In this document: in pieces, positions 27,017 to 36,194 of the stretch | Position numbering within the stretch: position 1 is the stretch's first letter | How the letters are laid out: the number at the start of each line of letters is the position of its first letter | Assembly (NCBI RefSeq): GCF_015350975.1 | Contig: NZ_JADKRX010000002.1 | Location: 124,001-188,000, forward strand | Reading direction: 5' to 3' | From: Curtobacterium sp. VKM Ac-1395 | GTDB lineage: Bacteria > Actinomycetota > Actinomycetes > Actinomycetales > Microbacteriaceae | Length of the DNA stretch: 64,000 nucleotides | Program-made: the position numbers and the translations under genes | Notes under the pieces: model-generated | The model's database searches: none | What the model was told of the DNA's origin: nothing | The model's input: the letters and a program-made list of their open reading frames with translations, nothing else

Positions 27017-29068
27017 TCAGACGACCTCGAACACGTGGATGCCCGGCCCGTACGCCGTGAACACCGTGCCGGCGGGACGGTGCCGGTCGTGGTCGCGGTG
27101 CTTCTCGCTCGACCAGGCCAGCCGGTACGCCAGCACGTCCTCCCGCACGGGGAGCGTCAGGTCCCGGGTCCGCCCGCTGCCGTGCACCACGACGAGCACC
27201 CGGTCGTACGGCTCGTGCTCCGGCGTGGACTCGATGAAGGACTGCAGCGCGCGGTGGATCGGCTGGTCCCACCACTCGCCGGTCATCGGACCGCCGTCGG
27301 GCCCGTACCAGGTCATCCGCGACGCAGAGGGCGTCACCTGGCCCTCGACCCCGAAGCGCGACGGGCGCAGCGCCGGGTGCGCGGCACGCAGCCGGGTCAG
27401 CGCGGCCACGGCCTCGGTCATCGACTCGGCGTCCTCGTCGTCCGACCAGTCGACCGGGGTCAGGTCGCCGGAGACGACGTACGCGTTGTTGTTGCCGTGC
27501 TGGGTGCGGCTCCGCTCGTCGCCGGCGGTGAGCATCGGCACGCCGGCGGACAGGAACAGCGTGCCGAGCAGGTTGCGCATCGACCGCCCCCGGGCTGCCC
27601 GGACGCCGCGGTCCTCGGTCGCGCCCTCGTGGCCGTGGTTGAACGAGCGGTTGTCGTTCGAGCCGTCGCGGTTGTCCTCGCCGTTGGCCTCGTTGTGCTT
27701 GCCGTCGTACGACACCAGGTCGTGCAGCGTGAAGCCGTCGTGCGCGGTGACGAAGTTCACGCCGGCGAGCGGCCCGCGCGTGACGTCGAAGACGCTCCGC
27801 GACCCCGTCAGCGAGTTCGCGAGCGCGCCGATCCCGGCCCCCGGGACACCACTGCGACGCTCCTGCCCGACGTCGGCCAGCCAGAACTGCCGCACCGTGT
27901 TGCGGAAGCCGTCGTTCCACTCCAGCGTCCCCGCACCGAACGCCCCGGTACGCCAGCCGTCCGGGCCGACGTCCCACGGTTCGGCGATGACCAGGACGTC
28001 CTGCAGGTCCGGGTGCTGCCGGATGCGCTCGAGCAGCGGGTGTGCCGGGTCGAAGACGTGGTCGGCGTCGCGGGCGAGCGCGGCCATCAGGTCGAAGCGG
28101 AAGCCGTCGACCTGCATCTCGCGCGCCCAGTACCGCAGGCTGTCCACGACGAGGTCGGCGGTGGCCTCGACCGAGGTGTCGAGCGTGTTCCCGCAGCCCG
28201 TCGTGTCGTAGTAGGTGTCGTCCTCGGCGAAGCGGTACCGGTTCGCGCCGTCGATCCCGCGGAGCGAGGAGGTCGGACCCCCGAGCCCCTCTTCCGCCGT
28301 GTGGTTGTAGACGACGTCGAGCACGACCTGGATGCCGGCCTCGTGCAGCAGCCGCACCATGCCCTTGAACTCGCGGAGCACCCCGTCCGCTCCCGCTTCC
28401 CGCGCGGACGACGACGCGTACCCGGCGTGCGGGGCGAAGAACCCGAGCGTGTTGTAGCCCCAGGCGTTCTCCCGCTCGGCCTGCTGCAGCCAGTGCTCGG
28501 TGTCGAACGCGTGCACGGGCAGGAGCTCGAGCGTGGTCACGCCGATCCGCTGCAGGTGCGCGATGGTGCTCTCGTGTGCCACCCCGGCGAAGGTCCCGCG
28601 GAGGTGCTCCGGCACGGCGGGGTTCGCGCTCGTGAGGGTCCGGACGTTGGCCTCGTACAGGACGACCCGGTCGAGCGGCACCGTCGGCTTCGGCACGTCG
28701 CCCCAGTCGAAGGCGTCGTCGACCACCACGCTCGTCCACCGGGCAGCCGCGCCCTCGGGAGCGCGGACGACGCCGCGGGCGTACGGGTCGAGCAGGGGGC
28801 GCTCGCCGTCGAAGTCGTGTCGACCGTCGGCCGGGCCGTCGACGAGCAGGTGGTAGGTGTCACCGACGCGGACGTCCGCCACCTCGGCGTGCCACTGGTC
28901 GGAGTCCGGCTCGTGCGTGAGCGCGACCCGTCGCTCCGCCACCGAGCCGTCAGGGCGGGGGTCGAGCACCAGGGTGGCGGCCGTCGCCGTCGCCGAGCGC
29001 ATCGCGAAACGCGCGACGTCCTCACCCAGGTGGAGGCCCTGGACGGTGTCGATCGCGATCTCCTGCAC
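27017..29068 (-). CDS. glgX: glycogen debranching enzyme
   Basis: 683 aa from GTG 29068, chosen because TACCCT (29080-29075 on the minus strand) lies 6 nt before it; a GTG at 29089 would add seven residues. A CBM48-like N-terminus is followed by GH13 motifs: TTLELLPVHAF, NAWGYNTLGFFAPHAGYAS, VLDVVYNHTAEE, GFRFDLMAALARD (nucleophile Asp), LVIAEPWDVG (acid Glu) and NFVTAHDGFTLHDLVSY. It removes short alpha-1,6 branches from phosphorylase-limited glycogen. It heads glgX-glgE-glgB and is divergent from the cysteine desulfurase. Confidence 0.94.
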   Translation of the reverse strand: MQEIAIDTVQGLHLGEDVARFAMRSATATAATLVLDPRPDGSVAERRVALTHEPDSDQWHAEVADVRVGDTYHLLVDGPADGRHDFDGERPLLDPYARGVVRAPEGAAARWTSVVVDDAFDWGDVPKPTVPLDRVVLYEANVRTLTSANPAVPEHLRGTFAGVAHESTIAHLQRIGVTTLELLPVHAFDTEHWLQQAERENAWGYNTLGFFAPHAGYASSSAREAGADGVLREFKGMVRLLHEAGIQVVLDVVYNHTAEEGLGGPTSSLRGIDGANRYRFAEDDTYYDTTGCGNTLDTSVEATADLVVDSLRYWAREMQVDGFRFDLMAALARDADHVFDPAHPLLERIRQHPDLQDVLVIAEPWDVGPDGWRTGAFGAGTLEWNDGFRNTVRQFWLADVGQERRSGVPGAGIGALANSLTGSRSVFDVTRGPLAGVNFVTAHDGFTLHDLVSYDGKHNEANGEDNRDGSNDNRSFNHGHEGATEDRGVRAARGRSMRNLLGTLFLSAGVPMLTAGDERSRTQHGNNNAYVVSGDLTPVDWSDDEDAESMTEAVAALTRLRAAHPALRPSRFGVEGQVTPSASRMTWYGPDGGPMTGEWWDQPIHRALQSFIESTPEHEPYDRVLVVVHGSGRTRDLTLPVREDVLAYRLAWSSEKHRDHDRHRPAGTVFTAYGPGIHVFEVV

Positions 29069-29074
29069 CCGACA

Positions 29075-29080
29075 AGGGTA
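29075..29080 (-). promoter_or_regulatory. -10 box for leaderless glgX
   Basis: TACCCT on the minus strand, 6 nt from GTG 29068; no Shine-Dalgarno sequence between. Confidence 0.55.
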
Positions 29081-29127
29081 CGAGGACACGCAGGTATCCT
29101 GAAAACGCTCTCGAAGGGAGTCCTCCA

Positions 29128-30291
29128 GTGCCGGTCTACCTCGACCACGCAGCGACGACGCCGATCCTGCCCGAGGCGCTCGCCGCCTTCACCGACGCCC
29201 TCGCCACGGTCGGCAACCCGTCGTCGATCCACAGCGCCGGGCAGCGCGCCAAGATGCTGCTCGAGGACGGTCGCGCCCGCGTCGCCGCCTCGCTCGACGC
29301 CGAGCCCGTCGAGGTCGTGTTCACCTCCGGTGGCACGGAGAGCGTCAACCTCGCCGTGAAGGGCCTCTTCTGGGCACGACAGGTCGACCGCCCGCGGCCC
29401 CGCATCGTCGTCGCGGCCGGGGAGCACCACGCCACCGTCGACACGGTCGACTGGCTCGAACGCCACGACGGCGCGGTCGTCGACGTGGTCCCGCTGGACG
29501 CGCAGGGTCACCTCGACCTCGACGGCCTGGAGGCCCGGCTCGCCGCCGCCACGGACGTCGCCCTGGTCACGTTCCTGTGGGCGAACAACGAGGTCGGCAC
29601 GATCCAGCCGGTCACCCGGATCGTCGAGCTCGCCCACGCGGCGGGCGTCCCGGTGCACGCCGACGCGGTCGCTGCCTACGGCCAGGTGCCGCTGTCGTTC
29701 CGTGCCTCGGGCCTCGACGCCATGAGCGTGTCCGCCCACAAGATCGGGGGACCGGTCGGCATCGGCGCGTTGGTCCTCGGTCGCCGCGCCACGGTCGAAC
29801 CGCTCATCCACGGCGGCGGACAGCAGCGCCAGGTCCGCAGCGGCACGCAGGACGCCCCAGCGGCGATCGCGTTCGGCATCGCGGCTGCGACACCACACGC
29901 CGACGTCCGCGCCCTGCGCGACCGGCTGGTGGCCGGTGTCCTCGAGGCCGTGCCCACCGCCGTGCTCCGCGGCGACCCGGTCGACCGGCTGCCGGGCAAC
30001 GCCCACTTCACCTTCCCGGGGTGCGAGGGCGACTCGCTCCTGTTCCTCCTCGACGCCGCCGGGGTCGCCGTCTCGACCGGCTCCGCGTGCCAGGCCGGCG
30101 TGCCCGAGGCCTCCCACGTGCTGCTCGCCATGGGCCTGTCCGAGGACGAGGCCCGCGGTGCCCTCCGGGTGACGCTCGGGCACACCTCGACCGACGCGGA
30201 CGTCGACGCCTTCCTGGCGGCCCTGCCCGACGCCGTGGCGCGGGCGAGCGCGGCGGGGATGGCGTCCCGCGCGCCGCTGCTCGGTCGCTAG
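29128..30291 (+). CDS. cysteine desulfurase (NifS/IscS family)
   Basis: 387 aa. GTG 29128 follows AAGGGAG (29114-29120). Family marks: MPVYLDHAATTPI, NPSSIH, TSGGTESVN, the PLP lysine in VSAHKIGGPVGIGAL and the catalytic Cys in STGSACQAG. It moves sulfur from cysteine to a protein persulfide. In many actinobacteria this gene is followed by mnmA (tRNA 2-thiouridine). Here a GH16 gene follows instead, so the sulfur acceptor cannot be inferred from the neighbours. Confidence 0.93.
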   Translation: MPVYLDHAATTPILPEALAAFTDALATVGNPSSIHSAGQRAKMLLEDGRARVAASLDAEPVEVVFTSGGTESVNLAVKGLFWARQVDRPRPRIVVAAGEHHATVDTVDWLERHDGAVVDVVPLDAQGHLDLDGLEARLAAATDVALVTFLWANNEVGTIQPVTRIVELAHAAGVPVHADAVAAYGQVPLSFRASGLDAMSVSAHKIGGPVGIGALVLGRRATVEPLIHGGGQQRQVRSGTQDAPAAIAFGIAAATPHADVRALRDRLVAGVLEAVPTAVLRGDPVDRLPGNAHFTFPGCEGDSLLFLLDAAGVAVSTGSACQAGVPEASHVLLAMGLSEDEARGALRVTLGHTSTDADVDAFLAALPDAVARASAAGMASRAPLLGR

Positions 30292-30299
30292 GCGTCTGC

Positions 30300-30387
30300 C
30301 CCCAGTTCGGGGCTGACCAGGGCTTCTCTGGCGTCCTGCCCGTCGCTGGCCGCGCGCTGGAGACCTGTCCCCAGTCCGGGGCTGACC
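30300..30387. repeat. two CCCCAGTYCGGGGCTGACC direct repeats
   Basis: Nineteen-base copies at 30300-30318 and 30369-30387 differ at one base (T/C) and lie 69 bp apart. Each contains a CCCC-N5-GGGG mini-hairpin. They occupy the gap between the desulfurase and the GH16 gene and may be operator-like or part of transcription termination. Confidence 0.55.
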
Positions 30388-30468
30388 TGTTCGAAACGCT
30401 GTCGGAGCGCACTTGAGCGCCCGTACAGTACCGATCGTTTCAGTCGGTCAGGGGCAGGGAATCACCAC

Positions 30469-32073
30469 ATGGACATGCAGACGAACACCGGTGCGGAGCG
30501 GGGACGAGCGGGCGTCGGGACGGTCATCGCCCGTGGGCGCCGACGCCGACGCCTCGCGGTCGTCGTCACCGTCGCGGCGGTCGTCGCCGCGACGCTCAGC
30601 GCGTCCCCGGTGCTGGCCGCGAGTGCGACGCCGACGGGCTCGATCGACGGCGTCGGCGCCGGCCTGGGCAAGGTCACGGTCCGCGGCTGGGCGCTCGACC
30701 GGGCGAAGTCGGCGACGTCGACGAGCGTCCGGGTCACCGTCGGCGGCAGCGTCGCCGGCACCGTGCCCGCCTCGGCGGCGCGCGCTGACGTGAACCGCCG
30801 TCTCGGCGTGCGCGGGAACCACGGGTACAGCAGCTCCCTCGTCACCACGAAGTACGGCAAGCAGTCGCTCTGCGTCACGGCCCGCAGCCTGACCCGCGGC
30901 AAGGACGTCTCGCTGGGGTGCCGGACGGTCACCATCGGGAACCCCTCCCCGGTCGGCGCGTTCGACAGCGTCACCGCGACGCCGGGCACGGTGACGGTCA
31001 GTGGGTGGGCGTTCGACCCCGACACGTCGTCCGCCTCCAGCGACGTCACCGTCACCGTCGGCGGCACCAGGATCGGGACCGTGCGCACCGACGTCACGCG
31101 GAGCGACGTGAACCGGGTCCACCGCGTCACCGGCGCCCACGGGTTCGCGACCTCGCTCGCGACGACGAAGACCGGCACGCAGTCGGTGTGTGTCGTCGCG
31201 GTGAACGTCAGGAACGGGGCCGACAAGCAGCTCGCGTGCCGGAAGGCGACCATCCCGGCAGCACTGCCGGCGCCCGCGCCGTCGACCGAGCCCACGACCG
31301 CACCGTCGACCGTGCCCACGACCGCACCCGTGCCCTCCCGCCCCACGACACCGGACAGCGGTGCCGGGTCCGACCAGCAGGACGGCGGTGCCATGCCGGC
31401 CGCCGCCTCGGGGTGGACGCGCACCTTCGGTGAGGACTTCACGACCCCGGCAGCCTCCGGTGCCTTCATGAAGACCTACGGGGACCGCTTCGTCGCCTAC
31501 GACGGGTTCAACGACACGAGCGGTGCGGGCATGTACCGACAGTCCGCCATGTCGGTGGCCGACGGGACGCTCGACATGCACATGCACACCGACGCCGCGG
31601 GGCAGCCCACCGGCGCCGCGTTCATCCCGCTCGTCGACGGTCGGTGGGGCGGACAGACCAGCGGCCGGTACGACATCCGGCTCCGCGCCGACCCGGTCAA
31701 GGGGTACGGGCTCGCCGGGCTGCTCTGGTCCGACACGAACACGTGGGAGGACGGGGAGGTCGACTTCCCCGAGGGCGCCCTCGACGGCAACGTCACGCTC
31801 TCGAACCACTGCCCGGGCAACCCGGCCGCGAACTGCCTGCACCGGGACCTCGGCACGACGTTCTCCGCCTGGCACACCTACTCGATCGAGTGGACGCCCA
31901 CGAAGCTCACCTTCCTCGTCGACGGCCTGGTCGTGAGCTCCACGACGCAGAACATCCCGAAGAAGCCGCTGCACCTCGTCCTGCAGGCGGCGACCGTGTC
32001 CCCGCAGAAGCCGCCGCGGGACGCTGCGGGTGACGTGCAGGTCGCCTGGGTGAGCATCTCGCGCGCCGGATGA
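30469..32073 (+). CDS. secreted GH16-family endo-glycanase with two N-terminal repeats
   Basis: 534 aa. A long signal peptide (basic 1-28, hydrophobic 29-50, ending VLA-ASA) precedes two similar 100-residue domains (56-156 and 162-262). Each has a GW(A)-D pattern, VTVGG, ADVNR/SDVNR and a paired Cys (C135/C151 and C241/C257). A Pro/Thr linker (264-310) leads to a GH16-like catalytic domain with EDGEVDFPE, where E430, D432 and E435 form the E-x-D-x2-E site. It probably cuts an extracellular beta-glucan or similar polysaccharide; the target is not known. The duplicated domains may bind wall or glycan. It starts after GGCAGGGA. Confidence 0.85.
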   Translation: MDMQTNTGAERGRAGVGTVIARGRRRRRLAVVVTVAAVVAATLSASPVLAASATPTGSIDGVGAGLGKVTVRGWALDRAKSATSTSVRVTVGGSVAGTVPASAARADVNRRLGVRGNHGYSSSLVTTKYGKQSLCVTARSLTRGKDVSLGCRTVTIGNPSPVGAFDSVTATPGTVTVSGWAFDPDTSSASSDVTVTVGGTRIGTVRTDVTRSDVNRVHRVTGAHGFATSLATTKTGTQSVCVVAVNVRNGADKQLACRKATIPAALPAPAPSTEPTTAPSTVPTTAPVPSRPTTPDSGAGSDQQDGGAMPAAASGWTRTFGEDFTTPAASGAFMKTYGDRFVAYDGFNDTSGAGMYRQSAMSVADGTLDMHMHTDAAGQPTGAAFIPLVDGRWGGQTSGRYDIRLRADPVKGYGLAGLLWSDTNTWEDGEVDFPEGALDGNVTLSNHCPGNPAANCLHRDLGTTFSAWHTYSIEWTPTKLTFLVDGLVVSSTTQNIPKKPLHLVLQAATVSPQKPPRDAAGDVQVAWVSISRAG

Positions 32074-32170
32074 CGGTCCACCGCGGTGGGCCTGCCGGCC
32101 GCCCGCCGTCGTGACGTGCGAGGCGGAGCCGCGCCGGGCCTCCCGGTCGGCCGTGTCCTGGCCACGCCGG

Positions 32171-32176
32171 TAGGAT
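32171..32176 (+). promoter_or_regulatory. -10 box for leaderless prfB
   Basis: TAGGAT ends 8 nt before ATG 32185; no Shine-Dalgarno sequence lies between. Confidence 0.5.
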
Positions 32177-32184
32177 CGGTGACC

Positions 32185-33294
32185 ATGGTCGAACTGGACT
32201 ACACCGAGCAGCTCTCCGCCCTCCGAGAGACCTTCGGCAACATCCGCTCGGTGGTCGACGTCGACCGCCTGCAGCGCGAGATCGCCGACCTCAGCGAGCA
32301 GGCCGGGGCCCAGGACCTCTGGGACGACGTCGACCACGCGCAGCAGGTGACGAGCGCGCTCTCGCACCGGCAGACGGCGCTGAAGAAGATCACCGACACC
32401 GAGCAGCGCATCGACGACCTCGAGGTCCTCGTCGAGATGGCGAACGAGGGCGACGACCAGGAGTCGGCCGACGAGGCCGCCTCCGAGCTCAAGGCGATCA
32501 CGAAGACGATGGGCGAGCTCGAGGTCCAGACGCTCCTCGACGGCGAGTACGACGACCGCCCCGCGGTCATCACCATCCGCGCCGGGGCCGGTGGCGTCGA
32601 CGCCGCGGACTTCGCCGAGATGCTCATGCGCATGTACCTGCGGTACGCCGAGCAGCACGGCTTCAAGGCCACCGTGATGGACACCTCCTACGCCGAGGAA
32701 GCGGGCATCAAGTCCGCGACGTTCGAGGTCGACGCCCCGCACGCGTTCGGCACCCTGTCGGTGGAGGCCGGCACGCACCGCCTGGTCCGGATGTCGCCGT
32801 TCGGTGCCGCGGGCAAGCGACAGACGTCCTTCGCCGCGGTGGAGGTCATCCCGCTGATGCCGGAGACCGCCGTCATCGACATCCCCGAGAACGACATCCG
32901 CGTCGACGTCTTCCGGTCGTCCGGCCCGGGCGGCCAGTCCGTCAACACGACGGACTCCGCGGTGCGCCTCACCCACATCCCCACCGGCACCGTGGTGTCG
33001 ATGCAGAACGAGAAGTCGCAGATCCAGAACCGTGCGGCAGCCATGCGCGTGCTCCAGTCGCGACTCCTGCTCCTGAAGAAGGAAGAGGAGAACGCGAAGA
33101 AGAAGGAACTCGCCGGGAACATCACGGCGAGCTGGGGCGACCAGATCCGCTCCTACGTCCTGGCGCCGTACCAGATGGTCAAGGATCTCCGGACCGAGCA
33201 CGAGGTGAACAACCCCTCAGCCGTGTTCGACGGCGACCTGGACGGGTTCATCAACGCCGGCATCCGCTGGCGCAAGCAGTCCGTCGAGTCCTGA
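32185..33294 (+). CDS. prfB: peptide chain release factor 2
   Basis: 369 aa, one continuous frame, so it lacks the in-frame UGA and programmed +1 shift of many RF2 genes. The coiled N-terminal domain is followed by SPF ([15 protein letters not shown]), the UGA/UAA recognition tripeptide, and the GGQ catalytic loop [20 protein letters not shown]. It terminates translation at UGA and UAA. ftsE starts 51 bp later, and prfB-ftsE-ftsX-smpB is a conserved actinobacterial order. Confidence 0.96.
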   Translation: MVELDYTEQLSALRETFGNIRSVVDVDRLQREIADLSEQAGAQDLWDDVDHAQQVTSALSHRQTALKKITDTEQRIDDLEVLVEMANEGDDQESADEAASELKAITKTMGELEVQTLLDGEYDDRPAVITIRAGAGGVDAADFAEMLMRMYLRYAEQHGFKATVMDTSYAEEAGIKSATFEVDAPHAFGTLSVEAGTHRLVRMSPFGAAGKRQTSFAAVEVIPLMPETAVIDIPENDIRVDVFRSSGPGGQSVNTTDSAVRLTHIPTGTVVSMQNEKSQIQNRAAAMRVLQSRLLLLKKEEENAKKKELAGNITASWGDQIRSYVLAPYQMVKDLRTEHEVNNPSAVFDGDLDGFINAGIRWRKQSVES

Positions 33295-33330
33295 GCCGCG
33301 CGCCTGGCAGCCATTCCGAGCCGGGCGACC

Positions 33331-33336
33331 TACCCT
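33331..33336 (+). promoter_or_regulatory. -10 box before ftsE
   Basis: TACCCT ends 9 nt before ATG 33346 with no binding site between. Confidence 0.45.
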
Positions 33337-33345
33337 GATCCGGTC

Positions 33346-34104
33346 ATGATCAAATTCGACCAGGTCACCAAGCTGTACTCGGGCAACCCGAGTCCCGCCC
33401 TCGACAACGTCACCCTCGAGATCCTCAAGGGCGAGTTCGTCTTCCTCGTCGGTGCGTCCGGCTCCGGGAAGTCGAGCTTCCTGCGCCTCGTGCTCAAGGA
33501 GGAGAAGCCCTCGCGCGGGCAGATCCACGTGCTCGGTCAGCGCCTCGGCGCGCTCTCCTCGAGGAAGGTCCCGTACTTCCGCCGGAACCTCGGCGTGGTC
33601 TTCCAGGACTTCCGCCTGCTGCCGAACAAGAACGTGTTCGACAACGTCGCGTTCTCGTTGCAGGTGATCGGCAAGAGCAAGGGCTTCATCAGCGAGGCCG
33701 TGACCGACGTGCTCAAGCTCGTCGGGCTCAACGGCAAGGCGAACCGCATGCCGCACGAGCTCTCCGGTGGTGAGCAGCAGCGCGTGGCGATCGCCCGTGC
33801 CGTGGTGAACAAGCCGTCGGTGCTCCTGGCGGACGAGCCCACCGGCAACCTCGACCCGACGACCTCGGCCGGGATCATGGCGCTCCTCGAACGCATCAAC
33901 CAGGGAGGCACCACCGTGCTGATGGCGACCCACGACGCGAGCATCGTGAACCAGATGCAGCGACGGGTGATCGAGCTGTCCGGGGGCGTGGTCCTCCGCG
34001 ACGAGCAGTCCGGCGGCTACCAGACCCAGGCGCTCCCGATCCAGCACCCGGCCGGCGTCTCGAACACCACCGGCATCCAGACCATCCCGGGGCTCATCCG
34101 ATGA
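33346..34104 (+). CDS. ftsE: cell division ATP-binding protein FtsE
   Basis: 252 aa. ABC ATPase with Walker [10 protein letters not shown] (37-45), the Q-loop in [21 protein letters not shown], the signature [14 protein letters not shown], Walker [14 protein letters not shown] and the H-loop THD. The last 25-30 residues form an actinobacterial tail beyond the usual 225 aa. With FtsX it controls peptidoglycan hydrolases at division. It overlaps ftsX by ATGA. Confidence 0.96.
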   Translation: MIKFDQVTKLYSGNPSPALDNVTLEILKGEFVFLVGASGSGKSSFLRLVLKEEKPSRGQIHVLGQRLGALSSRKVPYFRRNLGVVFQDFRLLPNKNVFDNVAFSLQVIGKSKGFISEAVTDVLKLVGLNGKANRMPHELSGGEQQRVAIARAVVNKPSVLLADEPTGNLDPTTSAGIMALLERINQGGTTVLMATHDASIVNQMQRRVIELSGGVVLRDEQSGGYQTQALPIQHPAGVSNTTGIQTIPGLIR

Positions 34105-35015
34105 GGCTCGGACTCGTCATGGGCGAGGTCGGTTCCGGCCTCCGCCGCAACGCCTCGATGGTCGTCTCGGTCGTCCTGGTCACCTTCATCTCGCTGACCT
34201 TCGTCGGCACCGCGATCCTGCTGCAGATGCAGATCAACCAGATGAAGGGGTACTGGTACGACCGCGCCCAGGTCGCCGTCTACCTGTGCACCGACACCGA
34301 CACCACCGGCAACTGCACCGGGGCGAAGGCCACCGATGACCAGCGCAAGCAGGTCGAGGAGCAGCTCAAGGGCCCGACGCTGGCGCCGTACATCGAGAAG
34401 ACGTACTTCCAGGACCAGCAGCAGGCGTACGTCCGCTTCAAGCAGCAGTTCAAGGACGCGCCCACCACGGAGTTCGTCAAGCCCGAGTACCTCAACGAGA
34501 CCTTCTGGGTGAACCTGAAGAACCCGTCGCAGGCGGACGTGCTGCAGGAGAGCCTGTCGAAGGTCGCCGGCGTCCAGAGCGTCATGGACCAACGCGGGTA
34601 CCTCCAACCGATCTTCAACCTGTTGAACGCGTCGTCCTACACGGCCATCGGCATCGCGGCGCTCATGCTCATCGCCGCCGTGCTGCTCATCGCCACGACG
34701 ATCCGCCTGTCCGCGTTCTCGCGGAGACGGGAGCTCGGGATCATGCGTCTGGTGGGGGCGTCGAACCGGTTCATCCAGACGCCGTTCGTGCTCGAGGGCG
34801 TCATCGCAGCGGCGATCGGTGCCGTGCTGGCCGGCGGTGCGATCACCGCGGTCGTGTGGTTCTTCGTCCGCAACTACCTGACCAAGCGGTTCAGCGGTGT
34901 GGCGTTCATCGGGATGAGCGACGCGGCCGTGGTCGTGCCGGCGGTGATCGTCATCGGGGTGGTCCTGGCGGCGGTGTCGGCGTCGATCGCCATCCGCCGC
35001 TACCTCAAGGTCTGA
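34101..35015 (+). CDS. ftsX: cell division protein FtsX
   Basis: 304 aa with four membrane segments: one near 20-40, then three in the C-terminal half. An extracellular domain (45-165) contains a Cys pair ([13 protein letters not shown]) that may form a disulfide. The ABC3 permease motif [22 protein letters not shown] lies in the cytoplasmic loop. It pairs with FtsE and, in relatives, recruits an extracellular NlpC/P60 hydrolase such as RipC. The usual position, before smpB, is kept. Confidence 0.95.
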   Translation: MRLGLVMGEVGSGLRRNASMVVSVVLVTFISLTFVGTAILLQMQINQMKGYWYDRAQVAVYLCTDTDTTGNCTGAKATDDQRKQVEEQLKGPTLAPYIEKTYFQDQQQAYVRFKQQFKDAPTTEFVKPEYLNETFWVNLKNPSQADVLQESLSKVAGVQSVMDQRGYLQPIFNLLNASSYTAIGIAALMLIAAVLLIATTIRLSAFSRRRELGIMRLVGASNRFIQTPFVLEGVIAAAIGAVLAGGAITAVVWFFVRNYLTKRFSGVAFIGMSDAAVVVPAVIVIGVVLAAVSASIAIRRYLKV

Positions 35016-35023
35016 TCGTCCGA

Positions 35024-35029
35024 TAGACT
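35024..35029 (+). promoter_or_regulatory. possible smpB -10 box
   Basis: TAGACT lies 44 nt before the smpB ATG, which has its own GAGAGGAG. Here the promoter gives a real leader, unlike the leaderless genes. Confidence 0.4.
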
Positions 35030-35072
35030 GTGGGGCTGCGCACCCGCAGCGAAGGGTCGAGAGGAGACGCGC

Positions 35073-35549
35073 ATGGCGAAGGAACGCGGCGAGAAGATCG
35101 TGGCGACGAACCGTCGAGCGCGCCACGACTACCTGATCGAGTCCACGTACGAGGCCGGCATGGTGCTCTCGGGCACCGAGGTCAAGTCCCTGCGGGAAGG
35201 CCGTGCGTCGCTCGTCGACGGCTACGCCTTCGTGGACGGGGGAGAAGCCTGGCTCGACGCCGTGCACATCCCCGAGTACACCGAGGGCACGTGGAACAAC
35301 CACGCCCCGCGGCGCAAGCGCAAGCTGCTCCTGCACAAGCAGGAGATCGTGAAGATCTCGCACAAGACGGCACAGGGCGGCTACACGCTGGTGCCCCTGC
35401 AGATCTACTTCCACGACGGCCGCGCCAAGGTCGAGATCGCGGTGGCCAAGGGCAAGCGCGAGTTCGACAAGCGCCAGGCGATGCGCGAGAAGACCGACAA
35501 GCGCGAGGCCGAGCGGGCCATGCGGACGCGGAACCGCGTCGGCGAGTAG
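35073..35549 (+). CDS. smpB: SsrA-binding protein
   Basis: 158 aa from ATG 35073 with GAGAGGAG upstream. Conserved SmpB blocks: [60 protein letters not shown] and the C-terminal [18 protein letters not shown] helix that follows the mRNA path. It carries tmRNA into stalled ribosomes. Its RNA partner ssrA lies directly downstream. Confidence 0.97.
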   Translation: MAKERGEKIVATNRRARHDYLIESTYEAGMVLSGTEVKSLREGRASLVDGYAFVDGGEAWLDAVHIPEYTEGTWNNHAPRRKRKLLLHKQEIVKISHKTAQGGYTLVPLQIYFHDGRAKVEIAVAKGKREFDKRQAMREKTDKREAERAMRTRNRVGE

Positions 35550-35569
35550 CGGTGTCAGCCGATCCTCGG

Positions 35570-35575
35570 TAGACT
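35570..35575 (+). promoter_or_regulatory. -10 box for tmRNA
   Basis: TAGACT, about 70 nt before the mature tmRNA 5' end, implies a precursor trimmed by RNase P. Confidence 0.45.
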
Positions 35576-35644
35576 GAACAGCTGCCTGCGGAAACAGGCG
35601 CAACAACTCCACAGTGTGACAGCGGCTCGCTGCTCGGCCCGTAC

Positions 35645-36022
35645 GGGGATGATCGGTTTCGACATTGCCTGTGTGCCGACGGGAAGCGGGCCGAGGATCC
35701 ACGGTCATCTCGTCAACGATCCGTGGAAAACAACAAGTGCCAATTCCAAGCGCACTGACTTCGCTCTCGCTGCGTAAGCAGCCCAGCACATGAAGTCCGT
35801 CGGCCAGGTGATCGTCTTCTAACCTGAGTTCCGGCGTCATCCAGAGGACTTGCTGCACGGTTGCGCCTCAGGGCCGTGCGGGACTTGCACTGAGACTGGG
35901 CCCGTCGTCCTAGAAGCCGGTAGCAAAGGACGGGGCCGAGCAGAACGAATCATCCGGATACGCCCGTAGAAGACGTCGAATTGCAGCGATGGACGGGGGT
36001 TCGATTCCCCCCATCTCCACCA
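35645..36022 (+). ncRNA. ssrA: transfer-messenger RNA (ssrA)
   Basis: The 5' end GGGGATGATCGGTTTCGACA and the 3' end GGTTCGATTCC...CATCTCCACCA are the tmRNA ends. GGGGATG pairs with CATCTCC to form the acceptor stem, and CCA is encoded. Length is 378 nt. The tag frame reads from GCC 35739 to the TAA at 35775-35777, giving ANSKRTDFALAA, which ends in the usual degradation signal LAA. It rescues ribosomes with SmpB, encoded upstream. Confidence 0.96.
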
Positions 36023-36070
36023 TCGCCGAGCGGCGCAGCTGCTGTCACACGTGGCCTGAGCGATCAGGAC

Positions 36071-36113
36071 CGAACGCCCCGTCGGTGTCGAAGGACACCG
36101 ACGGGGCGTTCGC
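36071..36113 (+). terminator. tmRNA terminator
   Basis: A perfect 19-bp stem (36071-36089 with 36094-36112) and GAAG loop. The T-run is weak (GCTGTTCGT). Confidence 0.85.
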
Positions 36114-36194
36114 TGTTCGTGCACGCTCGAGGACTACGCTCCGGGGCAGGCGCGGGAAGACACCCGCACCCGAACCCGAGTGGAAGGTCCCGCT

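Noticed and set aside
32185..32300. Programmed +1 frameshift in prfB
   Set aside because: The frame is continuous with no in-frame TGA near codon 25.
35945..36022. A tRNA gene around the TTCGATTCC sequence
   Set aside because: It is the T-arm and acceptor end of tmRNA, not a separate tRNA.
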